In this document: in pieces, positions 7,430 through 15,767 of the stretch
Layout: every line of letters starts with the position of its first letter
Position numbering within the stretch: the stretch's first letter is position 1
Assembly: GCA_029973955.1 (NCBI GenBank)
Contig: JARKQJ010000065.1
Span: forward strand, 27,942 to 91,941
Direction of reading: 5' to 3'
Length of the DNA: 64,000 bases
Source of the DNA: Paludibaculum sp.
GTDB taxonomy: Bacteria > Acidobacteriota > Terriglobia > Bryobacterales > Bryobacteraceae
Notes under the pieces: model-generated
Told to the model about the DNA's origin: nothing
What the model saw: only the letters and a program-made list of their open reading frames with translations
The model's database searches: none
Translations under genes and position numbers: made by a program

Positions 7430-9333
7430 ATGCGGTGGAAGCTCTTGAGGATGTCGCGGGTGGCGTAACGGAGGGCGACGGGGCGGCCGTGGGGGCAGCT
7501 CATGGGGTATTGGGTGCGGGCGAGTTCCCGGAGGAGCCAATCCATCTTCGAGGGTTCGAGGGGGGTGTTGATTTTGATGGCGGCGCGGCAGGCAAGGGAG
7601 GCGGCGATGCCGCGGCGGAGGTCGTCGACGCTGACCTTGCGGAGTTCAGTTTCGGCGATTTCGAGGATCTCGTAGACGGCGCGTTCGAGGTCGGCCGGGG
7701 AGAGGCCGGCGGGCGCGGCTTTGACGGCGATGGTGCGGTTGCCGAAGGGTTCGGTTTCGAAGCCGGCGGATTCGAGGTCGCCGGCGATGCGTTCGTACTC
7801 GATTTGCTGGGCCGGGGTGAGGGGCAGAACGATGGGGAGGAGAAGGCGCTGCTGCTCGACCTGGCCGCGCTGCTGCTGGCGGAGGACCTGCTCGAAGAGA
7901 ATGCGTTCGTGGGCGACGTGCTGGTCGATGATCCAGAGGCCGTCGCGGCCGGCGGCGACGATGAACGAGTCGTGGATCTGGCCGAGGACGCGGAGGTCGG
8001 TGAGGGACGCCATGGACTGGGGGGCGTCGATTAGGGCACCGTCGGGGAAGCCGGCGTGGGTGTCGGGCACCTTGAGGCGGAGGGGTTCGACGGCAGGCTC
8101 GGGGAGACCGACGGGGATGGGTGGGGCGGCGTGGAAGTCGAAGCGGCGGGGCGGAGCGGGCGGAGGCTGGAGAATGGGATCGGGCAGGACGTTGCGGGGC
8201 TCGGCAGCGGCGGAGGCCTGATCGAAAGTGAAGTTTTCGAGCTGCTGGGAGAATTCGGAGTAGGGGAGGCGGGCGCCGGGCTGGGCGACGGGCTCGGGAA
8301 GTGGAGAGACGGGGGGCGGCGCGGCGGGGACGGGGCGGGCAGCGATGAGGGATTCGCGGAGGGCGTCGCGCACGAAGTCGTGGACGAAGCTGCCGGCGCG
8401 GAAGCGGATTTCGGTTTTGGAGGGGTGGACGTTGACGTCGACTTCACCGGGGTCGCAATCGATTTGGAGGAGGGCAAAGGGGTAGGCCGCGGGGGGCATG
8501 AGGTTGTGATAGGCGGCGGAGATGGCGTGGAGGAGGAGGCGGTCGCGAATGAGGCGGCGGTTGACGAAGAGGAAGAGGGAATTGCGGTTGGATTTCTGGA
8601 TCTGGGGGCGGGAGATGAAGCCGGAGAGCTGGAAGCGGCCCTGCTGGGCGGTGTGGACGGGGAGTTCGATGAGCTCGTCGAGAACGGCGGCGCCGAAGAT
8701 CTGAAAGACGCGTTCGCGGGGAGTGGCGACGGGGTCGACGCGGAGGAGTTCCTTGCCGGAGTGGGTGAGTTCGAAAGACTTGCCGGGGTGAGCGAGGGAG
8801 TAGTGGGTGACGAGGGAGGCGATGTGGGCGAGTTCGGTCTGCTCGGTGCGGAGGAACTTCTTGCGGGCGGGGACGTTGAAGAAGAGATCGCGAACTGTGA
8901 TGGTGGTGCCCTGGGGGAAGGCGGTTTCCTCACAGGCGAGGAGCTTGCCGCCGGCGATTTCGACGCGGGTGCCGGTTGCTTCCGAGGCGGAACGGGTCTC
9001 GAGCAGGAGCCGGGAGACGGAGGCGATGGAGGGGAGGGCCTCGCCGCGGAAGCCGAGCGTAGCGATGGATTCGAGTTCGTCGACGTTGGAGAGCTTGGAG
9101 GTAGCGTGACGTTCGAAGGCGAGGAGAGCGTCATCGCGGACCATGCCGCAGCCGTTGTCGGCGATGCGGAGGAGGCGGCGGCCACCGGCTTCGATGGCGA
9201 TGCGGAGATCGGTAGCGCCGGCGTCGAGGGAGTTTTCGAGGAGTTCCTTGACGACGGAGGCGGGCCGTTCGACGACCTCGCCGGCGGCGATTTTGTTGGC
9301 GACGTTGTCGCTGAGGATGCGAATGCGGCCAAT
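7426..9333 (-). CDS. mutL: DNA mismatch repair protein MutL
   Basis: MutL is the matchmaker ATPase of mismatch repair. The GHKL ATPase region shows KIAAGEVVERPASVVKELLE, NSLDAGA, DNGCGM and TLGFRGEAL. The C-terminal dimerisation domain carries DQHVAHERILFE (about residue 468), which fits the endonuclease motif DQHA-x2-E-x4-E except Ala to Val, and ends with ACRAAIK and CPHGRP. So it is probably a nicking MutL, as in bacteria lacking MutH. Homologous MutLs begin M-G-R-I-R-I-L-S-D, and here the codon at the Met position is ATT (9331-9333). The only other in-frame start is GTG at 9363, inside a hairpin repeat. I list the ATT position; the start is uncertain. Confidence 0.93.
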   Translation of the reverse strand: MGRIRILSDNVANKIAAGEVVERPASVVKELLENSLDAGATDLRIAIEAGGRRLLRIADNGCGMVRDDALLAFERHATSKLSNVDELESIATLGFRGEALPSIASVSRLLLETRSASEATGTRVEIAGGKLLACEETAFPQGTTITVRDLFFNVPARKKFLRTEQTELAHIASLVTHYSLAHPGKSFELTHSGKELLRVDPVATPRERVFQIFGAAVLDELIELPVHTAQQGRFQLSGFISRPQIQKSNRNSLFLFVNRRLIRDRLLLHAISAAYHNLMPPAAYPFALLQIDCDPGEVDVNVHPSKTEIRFRAGSFVHDFVRDALRESLIAARPVPAAPPPVSPLPEPVAQPGARLPYSEFSQQLENFTFDQASAAAEPRNVLPDPILQPPPAPPRRFDFHAAPPIPVGLPEPAVEPLRLKVPDTHAGFPDGALIDAPQSMASLTDLRVLGQIHDSFIVAAGRDGLWIIDQHVAHERILFEQVLRQQQRGQVEQQRLLLPIVLPLTPAQQIEYERIAGDLESAGFETEPFGNRTIAVKAAPAGLSPADLERAVYEILEIAETELRKVSVDDLRRGIAASLACRAAIKINTPLEPSKMDWLLRELARTQYPMSCPHGRPVALRYATRDILKSFHRI

Positions 9334-9360
9334 AAAAGGAGACGGGCGGGCCGGAGGGCC

Positions 9361-9392
9361 CACAAAAACAGGGCGGGCCGGAGGCCCGCCCT
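9361..9392 (-). terminator. Intrinsic terminator of the efflux operon
   Basis: A 10-bp perfect stem, GGGCGGGCC (9371-9379) with GGCCCGCCC (9383-9391) plus the flanking A-T pair, has a GGA loop. On the minus strand it is followed by TGTTTTTG, so it terminates the operon ending at the TolC gene 22 bp upstream. A degenerate second copy of the same arm (9344-9362) lies directly next to it and runs into the mutL start. Confidence 0.85.
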
Positions 9393-9414
9393 GGTTCCAT
9401 GATAGGCGTTTTGG

Positions 9415-11136
9415 CTACTGGATGACGATGCCGCGATCGTCAAGCAGAGTGCCGAGGCGCTGCTGCAGGGTGAGCAGGTTGCGCTTGTAGTTAACGGTCT
9501 GGTTGACGAGGTTGGACTGGGCCGTGGTCAGGTCGTTCTGCGCGGAGAGCAGGAAGAAGATATTGATGACGCCGAGGTCGTAGCGTTTCTGGTCGGCATC
9601 GGCACGCTTTTGGGCGTAATCGACGGCGATCTGGGCGAGGCGGACGCCTTCCCGGCTGCTCTCGACGCTGGTGATGGCGTTGAGGACGTCCTGGCGGACC
9701 TGCTGCTGGAGGGAGCGCTCACGAAGGGCTGCGAGGCGCTTGTTGACGGCGGCATCGGCAAGGTTGGCGGAGTTGGCGCGGTCGCGCAGCGGGAGGTTGA
9801 GGGTGAGGCCGAAGTTCCAGGTGTTGTAGTCGAAGCCGAACATCTGATCCCAGGCGTTGCCGGGACCGCCGGGCACGTGCTGGCCGAGAAGGTAGCCCGG
9901 GCCACCACGGCCGTAGGTCTGGTAGGAGGCGTTGAGGTTCAGAAGGGGCTTGAGGCTATTGAGGGCGTTCTTGATCTGGAGGTCGGTGATGTCGACGCTG
10001 AGCTTGGTGGCCTTGAGGTCGGGGCGATTCTCCATGGCCTTCTGGACGAGCTGTTCCTTTTCGAGCGGGGTGTTGTCCGGGGCCTTGGTGACATCTTCGG
10101 TGAGGACGACGGGGAGGGTGCGGACGTCGGGATCGAGATCGGCTCCGATCTGGCGGCGGAGGGCATCTTCAAAGCCGCGGAGTTGGTACTCGGTGCGGGT
10201 GACGTTGATCTGGGCAGTAGCAGCGTTCTGTTCGGGCTGGAAGCGTTCGAGTTCGCTGGTGGCGCCGAGTTCGATTTCGCGGTTGGTGCGCTCAAGGGAC
10301 TTCTTCGCGAGTTCCAGAGCGGCGATGTTGACCTTGAGGTTCTCGCGCGCGCTGACGACGTCCCAGTAGGCGCCTTCGGCGGTGACCAGTAGGCGGAGGA
10401 CGGAGTCGGCGATGCTGTAGTCGGACTGCTGCCGGGTGGCTTTGGCGATGGTGATGGGGAGCTTGGTGATGTAAGCGCCGCGATTGCGGATGAGCGGTTG
10501 AGTGAAGCCCATCTGCCAGGTGTTGGTGTAGGCCGGGTTGAAGTAAGAGAACGTGTCGTTGGTGCCGAGCTTGGTCCAGTTGAGCTGGCTGAAGACCGTA
10601 GTCGAGGTGGGCAGCAGTTCCTGGAAGCGCAAGGTGAAGGGCTGGTTCAGGCTGCTGACGACGGCGGCGCCCTGGAGTTGGCTGGTGGCGGGAGTGGTGG
10701 CGCGGGTGGCGCCGAAGGTGGAGTTGATGGTGGGATCGAAGACGCCGAAGGCGCGCTGGATGGCGTTCTTGGGAGTTTCGATGGAGAGGCGCTGGACGGC
10801 GATATCGGTGTTGTTGGCGACAACTAGATCGAGATAGGCCTTGAGGGAGAGGGTGAGTTTGCCATCGACGACATAGTCCTTGAGGCGGACGGGGGCTTCA
10901 ATGGTAACCCTGGTATCTCCGGGCGAAAAGACCTGGCGCATCCAGGCGCCGGATCCGACCCAGGGGGCCTGGGTGGAATCGGCCACGAGAGCCATCTTGG
11001 TGATGGCGCCGGAACTGGCCGCGGGCTGGGCAGTAGAGGTGGTAGTCTGCGCGGGCGCGGGCGCCGGGGCGCCGGGCTGGGCCTGCTGCGCGGGGAGGAT
11101 GAGCGTGGTGCTGAGGATGACGGCTAGAAGACGCAT
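9415..11136 (-). CDS. TolC family outer membrane efflux protein
   Basis: This is the outer-membrane channel of a tripartite exporter (573 aa from the ATG at 11136). The N-terminus MRLLAVILSTTLILPAQQAQ is a signal peptide. Two tandem OEP repeats are visible as long Ala/Gln-rich helical regions (about 200-350 and 400-570), with LNLPLRDRANSANLADA and VDYAQKRADADQKRYDLGVI typical of the family. The frame extends to an ATG at 11169 that overlaps the permease stop, but the signal peptide supports 11136. It is the last gene of the operon and is followed by a terminator. Confidence 0.9.
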   Translation of the reverse strand: MRLLAVILSTTLILPAQQAQPGAPAPAPAQTTTSTAQPAASSGAITKMALVADSTQAPWVGSGAWMRQVFSPGDTRVTIEAPVRLKDYVVDGKLTLSLKAYLDLVVANNTDIAVQRLSIETPKNAIQRAFGVFDPTINSTFGATRATTPATSQLQGAAVVSSLNQPFTLRFQELLPTSTTVFSQLNWTKLGTNDTFSYFNPAYTNTWQMGFTQPLIRNRGAYITKLPITIAKATRQQSDYSIADSVLRLLVTAEGAYWDVVSARENLKVNIAALELAKKSLERTNREIELGATSELERFQPEQNAATAQINVTRTEYQLRGFEDALRRQIGADLDPDVRTLPVVLTEDVTKAPDNTPLEKEQLVQKAMENRPDLKATKLSVDITDLQIKNALNSLKPLLNLNASYQTYGRGGPGYLLGQHVPGGPGNAWDQMFGFDYNTWNFGLTLNLPLRDRANSANLADAAVNKRLAALRERSLQQQVRQDVLNAITSVESSREGVRLAQIAVDYAQKRADADQKRYDLGVINIFFLLSAQNDLTTAQSNLVNQTVNYKRNLLTLQQRLGTLLDDRGIVIQ

Positions 11137-11161
11137 GGATTGAACCTGAAGCTGAGGATGA

Positions 11162-12421
11162 CTATTCATAGCGGATGGCCTCAATCGGATCGAGCTTAGC
11201 GGCCTGAACCGCGGGATAGATGCCGAACAGAAGTCCGATGCCGACCGACACGCCGAAGGCGACTGCGATGGATGTGAAAGTGACGACGGTGGACCAACCG
11301 GCGGCGGTGGCGATGATCTGGGCGAGCGTAACGCCGAAGAGGATTCCGAGGAAGCCGCCGATGATGGAGATCATGACCGCCTCAGTGAGGAACTGGCGGA
11401 CGATATCGGCCTGGCGGGCGCCGATGGCGCGGCGGATGCCGATTTCGCGGGTTCGCTCAAGGACGGTGGCGAGCATGATGTTCATGTTGCCGATACCGCC
11501 GACGAGCAGGGAGATGCCGGCGATACAGATCATGACGACCTTAAAAATGTCGCTGGTACGCTTCTTCTGTTCAAGGAGGCCGGCAGGAACGGTGACGCTG
11601 TAATCGCCGGCGTCTTTGTGGGTGGCGGCGAGGATGGCGTTGATGACGGCGGCGGCTTCGATGGAATCGGTGCCGGGCTTGACTCGGAGGTAGATGCCGT
11701 CGATTTCGTCCTTGAGGTAGGAGTTCTGGTCCTCGAAGCGGAACATGACGGTGCGCAGGGGGCTGACGACGAGGTTATTGCGGGAGAGGATCTCGACGCC
11801 TTCGACGTCGGTGTCGCCGCCGGCCTGAGAGGCCATTACTCCGATGACCTGGAGCCAGGTGTCGTTGACCTTGACGAACTTGCCGACGGCCGGCTCGTAG
11901 CCGAGGAGGTTCACCTTGGCGGCTTCGCCGAGGACGCAGACGGGCGCGGCAGTATCGTTTTCCCGGTCAGTGAAGAAGCGGCCCTCGACCAGCTTCAGGC
12001 TTTGGATGTCCCGATAGCTGGGCTCGACGCCGATGAGCATGGGAGGCTCGGCGGAGGTCTTGGGCAAAACCTTCATGGGCTTGAAGCGTTTGCGGGGGGT
12101 GGACTTATCGATGCCCTGGGTATTTTCGACGACGGCGCGATAGTCGCGGAAGGTCATGCCGGGGCTGATGGTCCGGCGGGTCTGGAGTTCCGTGCGGTCC
12201 ATGGCCTCTTTGGCTTCGATGATGATGTTGTTGACGCCGAGCAGGTCGATGTAGGAGAGCATCTCCTTTTCGACGCCGGCGGTGATGGCGAGCATAGCGA
12301 CCACGGCGCCGACACCGAAGATCATGCCCAGCATGGTGAGCATGGTGCGGAGCTTGTGGACGAGGAGGCTGGAAAGCCCCATGTAGATTTCAGGAATGTA
12401 GGCCTGGATGAGAGCGGTCAT
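11162..12421 (-). CDS. ABC transporter permease, MacB/FtsX type
   Basis: This is a 419-aa inner-membrane permease of the MacB class. The layout is TM1 (about residues 25-50, MLTMLGMIFGVGAVVAML), a large periplasmic MacB_PCD domain (about 55-280), and three C-terminal TMs forming the FtsX domain. The signature VLERTREIGIRRAIGARQ and the end AVQAAKLDPIEAIRYE are clear. The ATP-binding domain found in MacB is absent and no separate ATPase gene is in this operon, so an ATPase must come from elsewhere. ATG at 12421 follows GGGAGG with 10-nt spacing. Confidence 0.93.
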   Translation of the reverse strand: MTALIQAYIPEIYMGLSSLLVHKLRTMLTMLGMIFGVGAVVAMLAITAGVEKEMLSYIDLLGVNNIIIEAKEAMDRTELQTRRTISPGMTFRDYRAVVENTQGIDKSTPRKRFKPMKVLPKTSAEPPMLIGVEPSYRDIQSLKLVEGRFFTDRENDTAAPVCVLGEAAKVNLLGYEPAVGKFVKVNDTWLQVIGVMASQAGGDTDVEGVEILSRNNLVVSPLRTVMFRFEDQNSYLKDEIDGIYLRVKPGTDSIEAAAVINAILAATHKDAGDYSVTVPAGLLEQKKRTSDIFKVVMICIAGISLLVGGIGNMNIMLATVLERTREIGIRRAIGARQADIVRQFLTEAVMISIIGGFLGILFGVTLAQIIATAAGWSTVVTFTSIAVAFGVSVGIGLLFGIYPAVQAAKLDPIEAIRYE

Positions 12422-12424
12422 GGG

Positions 12425-14410
12425 TTACTGGCCTCCCTTGGAGCCGCCGACTGGAAGAGCGTTGGAGGCGCCGCCGGAGGACTTCTTCTCGGATTTCTTC
12501 TTCTTGCGATCTTCTTCACTGATGGTGGGATCCTGCAGCGCGATGACGTCGCCGGGCTTGAGGCCGGAATCGATGACAGAGACCGTTTCCGAGCGCTTGG
12601 AGATAGTGACGACGCGCGGCTGGAACGTCTTACCGGATTGGACGTAGAGAATGTTCTTTCCGTCTTTCTCAAAGACGCTCTGATTGGGCACGAAGACGGC
12701 ATTGGGCACTTTTTCGACGATGATTTCGACGTCGGCGAGTAGTCCCGGCCGGAGGAGGACTTCCATCTGATCGCCGGCTTCGGGCGGAGGCGGAAGAGTG
12801 GCGTTTTCGAGGTCCTTCTGAGAGAAGGGGCCGGTGGGTGCAAAAGAAGGCATGCCGCCACCGCGATTGCCGCGGCCGCCAGCGGCGCCGCCCGGGCCTT
12901 GCAGACCGAGCGCCATGTTGGGCTGTCCGCCGGCCTGCGTGGCACCCTGGCCGCCGGCAGCATCGCCGCCTTCGCGGCGCTGTCCGCGCTGGGGCATCTC
13001 GATGCCGGCTTTTTTGGCCTCTTCGCGGACCTTGGCGAAGATCGCCTGCCGTTCTTCCTGGGAGAGTTCCATCATGTTCTTGCCGGCGAGGGCCTTCTGC
13101 ATGATTTCGGCCATCTTTTTCTGCTGTTCGGGGGTGAGGTTGGAGTTGGCGCCGCCCATGGCGAAGGCCATGCGGCGCTGGCCGCCTTCCCCGCCCTGGC
13201 CGCCCGGCATCATCTGCTGGCCGCCGCCCTGCATCATCATCATTTGCTGGCCGCCACCCATCTGCTGGCCGGCATCGCCGCCCATGGAGAGGCCGGGCAA
13301 ACCGCCGGCAAACATGGAGGTGGTGGTGGTAGCGATGGGCTTCTTGCGGTTCTCATCGGCGGTGGCGAGGATGCGGGCGATCTGGTCCGGTTTGGCGCCG
13401 AGAGCGGAGAGCAGTTGGGGCATGTCGATGGAGAAGATGACGTCAAACTTCTTGCCGGGGTCGGAAGAGAAGACGTTCGCGCTGGCCGTTCCGCTCATGG
13501 ACTTAATCTTTCCGTTGAAGACCTTGCCGGCGAGGGCATCGAGGCGGAGGAGGGCATCCTGCCCTTCGCGCAGGTTGGCGCGATCGAGTTCGCCGACGCG
13601 GGCGATAATTTCGAGTTCGGAGAGGTCGAGGACATCGGCGACCGGCATGCCGGGCTGAACCTGATCGCCTTCGCGGATATCGGGCACCTGGGTGCCGAAC
13701 ATACCGGAGAATCCGGCGCGATTCTGCTTGATAGCGACAAGGCCGCTGATGGGGGACAGCAACTTCACCTGAGAGAGGCGCTGTTTTTCGCGGTTGATGT
13801 CGAGGACGTTGCGGTTGCGTTTTTCGCGCAGCACGTTCAATTCGGCGAGGGCCTGTTCCTGTTTGCTCTTGATGTCGCTTTCGAGCTGCTTGAGGCGGCG
13901 CTGGGCCTCTTCGAGGTTGAGCTTGTTCTTCTTCTGGTCGATGGTGGAGAGGAGCTCGTTCTTCTTGACCTCGAGTTCGGCGCGGCGGACGGCATAGCGG
14001 GACTTGAGGAGGTCGACCTGGTCCTGGTTGTTGCGAATTGCGAGGTCGGCCTGGGCCTTCTTGATCTGCTCGTCGACCTGCTCGAGTTCGAGTTGGCGGG
14101 ATTCGAGGCGGGAGAGGACTTCGGAATCGTCGAACTCGACGATGAGGTTCTTCTCGCGGGCCAGGGCGCCGAGGGGGGCGAGCTTGGTGACCTGGACGGT
14201 GCCGAAGAGGTTGGGCGCGGTGAGGGAGGCCGTACGGACGGCGCGCAGTTCGCCGCGGGTGAAGCTGCGAACGACGACGTCGCCGCGGCGGACGTGCGTG
14301 GTGGGCACACTCTGCTGGCGGCCGGGCAGGCCTTGGAAGAAGTGGTAGATGCCATAGCCGGCGACGGCGACGATAGCTACCAGGAACAGACGGAAGACGA
14401 CTTTCTTCAT
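12425..14410 (-). CDS. HlyD-type periplasmic adaptor with Met/Gln/Gly-rich insert (adaptor 1)
   Basis: This is a membrane-fusion protein of 661 aa, much longer than the usual 350-450. It has an N-terminal anchor (about residues 4-25), a lipoyl/barrel half, a long coiled-coil hairpin (about 95-205, rich in Lys/Glu/Gln) and a second barrel half (LLSPISGLVAIKQNRAG). An insert of about 165 residues (about 360-525) carries Met/Gln/Gly runs such as QQMGGGQQMMMMQGGGQQMM and a helical piece opening with LTPEQQKKMAEIMQKAL and LSQEERQAIFAKV. The membrane-proximal part then resumes (LRPGLLADVEIIVEKVPNAV). It lies 3 bp before the permease start. The insert looks like a metal-binding or Spy/CpxP-like (LTxxQ) segment; that is inference. 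Confidence 0.88.
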   Translation of the reverse strand: MKKVVFRLFLVAIVAVAGYGIYHFFQGLPGRQQSVPTTHVRRGDVVVRSFTRGELRAVRTASLTAPNLFGTVQVTKLAPLGALAREKNLIVEFDDSEVLSRLESRQLELEQVDEQIKKAQADLAIRNNQDQVDLLKSRYAVRRAELEVKKNELLSTIDQKKNKLNLEEAQRRLKQLESDIKSKQEQALAELNVLREKRNRNVLDINREKQRLSQVKLLSPISGLVAIKQNRAGFSGMFGTQVPDIREGDQVQPGMPVADVLDLSELEIIARVGELDRANLREGQDALLRLDALAGKVFNGKIKSMSGTASANVFSSDPGKKFDVIFSIDMPQLLSALGAKPDQIARILATADENRKKPIATTTTSMFAGGLPGLSMGGDAGQQMGGGQQMMMMQGGGQQMMPGGQGGEGGQRRMAFAMGGANSNLTPEQQKKMAEIMQKALAGKNMMELSQEERQAIFAKVREEAKKAGIEMPQRGQRREGGDAAGGQGATQAGGQPNMALGLQGPGGAAGGRGNRGGGMPSFAPTGPFSQKDLENATLPPPPEAGDQMEVLLRPGLLADVEIIVEKVPNAVFVPNQSVFEKDGKNILYVQSGKTFQPRVVTISKRSETVSVIDSGLKPGDVIALQDPTISEEDRKKKKSEKKSSGGASNALPVGGSKGGQ

Positions 14411-14462
14411 AGCGTGAATCTCACTTGCGGGCCTCTGGAGGGGACGGGCCGGTCAGAACAGG

Positions 14463-15767
14463 TCACAGTTTCTTGGACCTCTTGGCGGCCTCGGCTGGGT
14501 TTTCAAGGGCGAGACGCTCGCCTTCCTTGAGACCCTGAAGAACGATGATGTCGGTTTCGTTGCGTTTGCCGACCTGGATGGGGCGGGATTCCCAGCGGGA
14601 TGCCCCGCGCTGGACCCAGACGTGCGGCTTGCCGGCCTGGAGGAAGCTGGCCTTATTGGGGATGAGCAGGACGCCGGGCTGGCTTTCGATGAGGACGATG
14701 CCAGTGGCGCTCATGCCGGGGCGCAGGCGGGGATCGACGGATTTGAGAGTGGCGCGGGCGGGGAAGGTCTTTTCATTGGCGCCGCCGAAGCCGCGGAAGT
14801 TGAGGCTGGCGATGGGGCTGATCCAATCGAGGACGGCGTCGAACTCCTTGTCCTGGATGGCGTCGATGCGGACTTTGACGGTCTGGCCGATCTGGATCTT
14901 GCCGCGGTCAACTTCCTCGAGCTTGAGTTCGAGGCGCATTTCGGAGAGATCGGGAATTTCGGCGATGGCGGCGCCGGTCCAGGCGCTGTCGCCTTCCTTG
15001 AAGGCGGGTGGGGTCTGGCCCCAGTTGCCCTGGGCGCGGAAGTTGGGCAGGACGTTGAGGATGCCATCGGATGGAGCGCGGATGGACATCTTCGTGAGGT
15101 AGCCCTTGACGCGATCCATATCCCGAAGGGTCTTGTTCTTGCGGGAGTCGAGGCGTTCCAGGTCGGCCTGCTGGGTAACGTCATGGCTGCGGACGGTGGC
15201 CTTGGTCTGTTCGAGAGAACCTTTGCTGAGGCCGACTTCGATGCGGTTTTTGGCGCCTTCGATTTCGGAGAGGATCTCGGCCTTGGAGGCTTCGAGCTCG
15301 GCGCGCTGGACGTCGTACTGGCCGGTCATCAGATTCATGGCGTCCTGCTCGTCGGTGATCTTATGACTGGCCTTGGTCTGAACGATTTCGCTTTCGACGG
15401 TACGAGTGCTGGTAACGAAGTTGAGGTAATAGTTCTCGTATTGGGCGGTATCGAATTCGACGACCACTTCCCCGGCCTTGATGGGCTTGCCGGACTCGGC
15501 GAGCTTCACGATGCGCGGGTTGGGCACCTGAGGAGCGGAGAGGATGACGGAGCGGGTGGACTTGATCTCGCCGCGGGCGCGCACGGTGATGGTGAACTCT
15601 CCCTTGCGGACGCCGACGGTGGCCACCTCGATGGGCTTGGAGGCGGTGTAGCGATAGGCGGCGTAGCCGCCGCCGGACAGGACGAGGAGGAGAACGACCC
15701 AGGCGATAATCCGGCCCTTGTTGCTCGTTTGACCGAGTTTCTTGGACGGCTTGAGGTCTTTAGACAT
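14463..15767 (-). CDS. HlyD-type periplasmic adaptor (adaptor 2)
   Basis: This is a standard-size adaptor (434 aa) of an ABC-type tripartite exporter. It has a TM anchor at about residues 19-38, then the first lipoyl half (VRARGEIKSTRSVILSAPQ), a coiled-coil hairpin (about 115-225), the second half (MSIRAPSDGILNVLPNF), and a barrel with DAIQDKEFDAVL and LRPGMSATGIVLIESQPGVL. Unlike its two neighbours it has no low-complexity insert. The start overlaps the stop of adaptor 3 by 8 bp and has CGGAG upstream, so translation is probably coupled. Confidence 0.9.
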   Translation of the reverse strand: MSKDLKPSKKLGQTSNKGRIIAWVVLLLVLSGGGYAAYRYTASKPIEVATVGVRKGEFTITVRARGEIKSTRSVILSAPQVPNPRIVKLAESGKPIKAGEVVVEFDTAQYENYYLNFVTSTRTVESEIVQTKASHKITDEQDAMNLMTGQYDVQRAELEASKAEILSEIEGAKNRIEVGLSKGSLEQTKATVRSHDVTQQADLERLDSRKNKTLRDMDRVKGYLTKMSIRAPSDGILNVLPNFRAQGNWGQTPPAFKEGDSAWTGAAIAEIPDLSEMRLELKLEEVDRGKIQIGQTVKVRIDAIQDKEFDAVLDWISPIASLNFRGFGGANEKTFPARATLKSVDPRLRPGMSATGIVLIESQPGVLLIPNKASFLQAGKPHVWVQRGASRWESRPIQVGKRNETDIIVLQGLKEGERLALENPAEAAKRSKKL

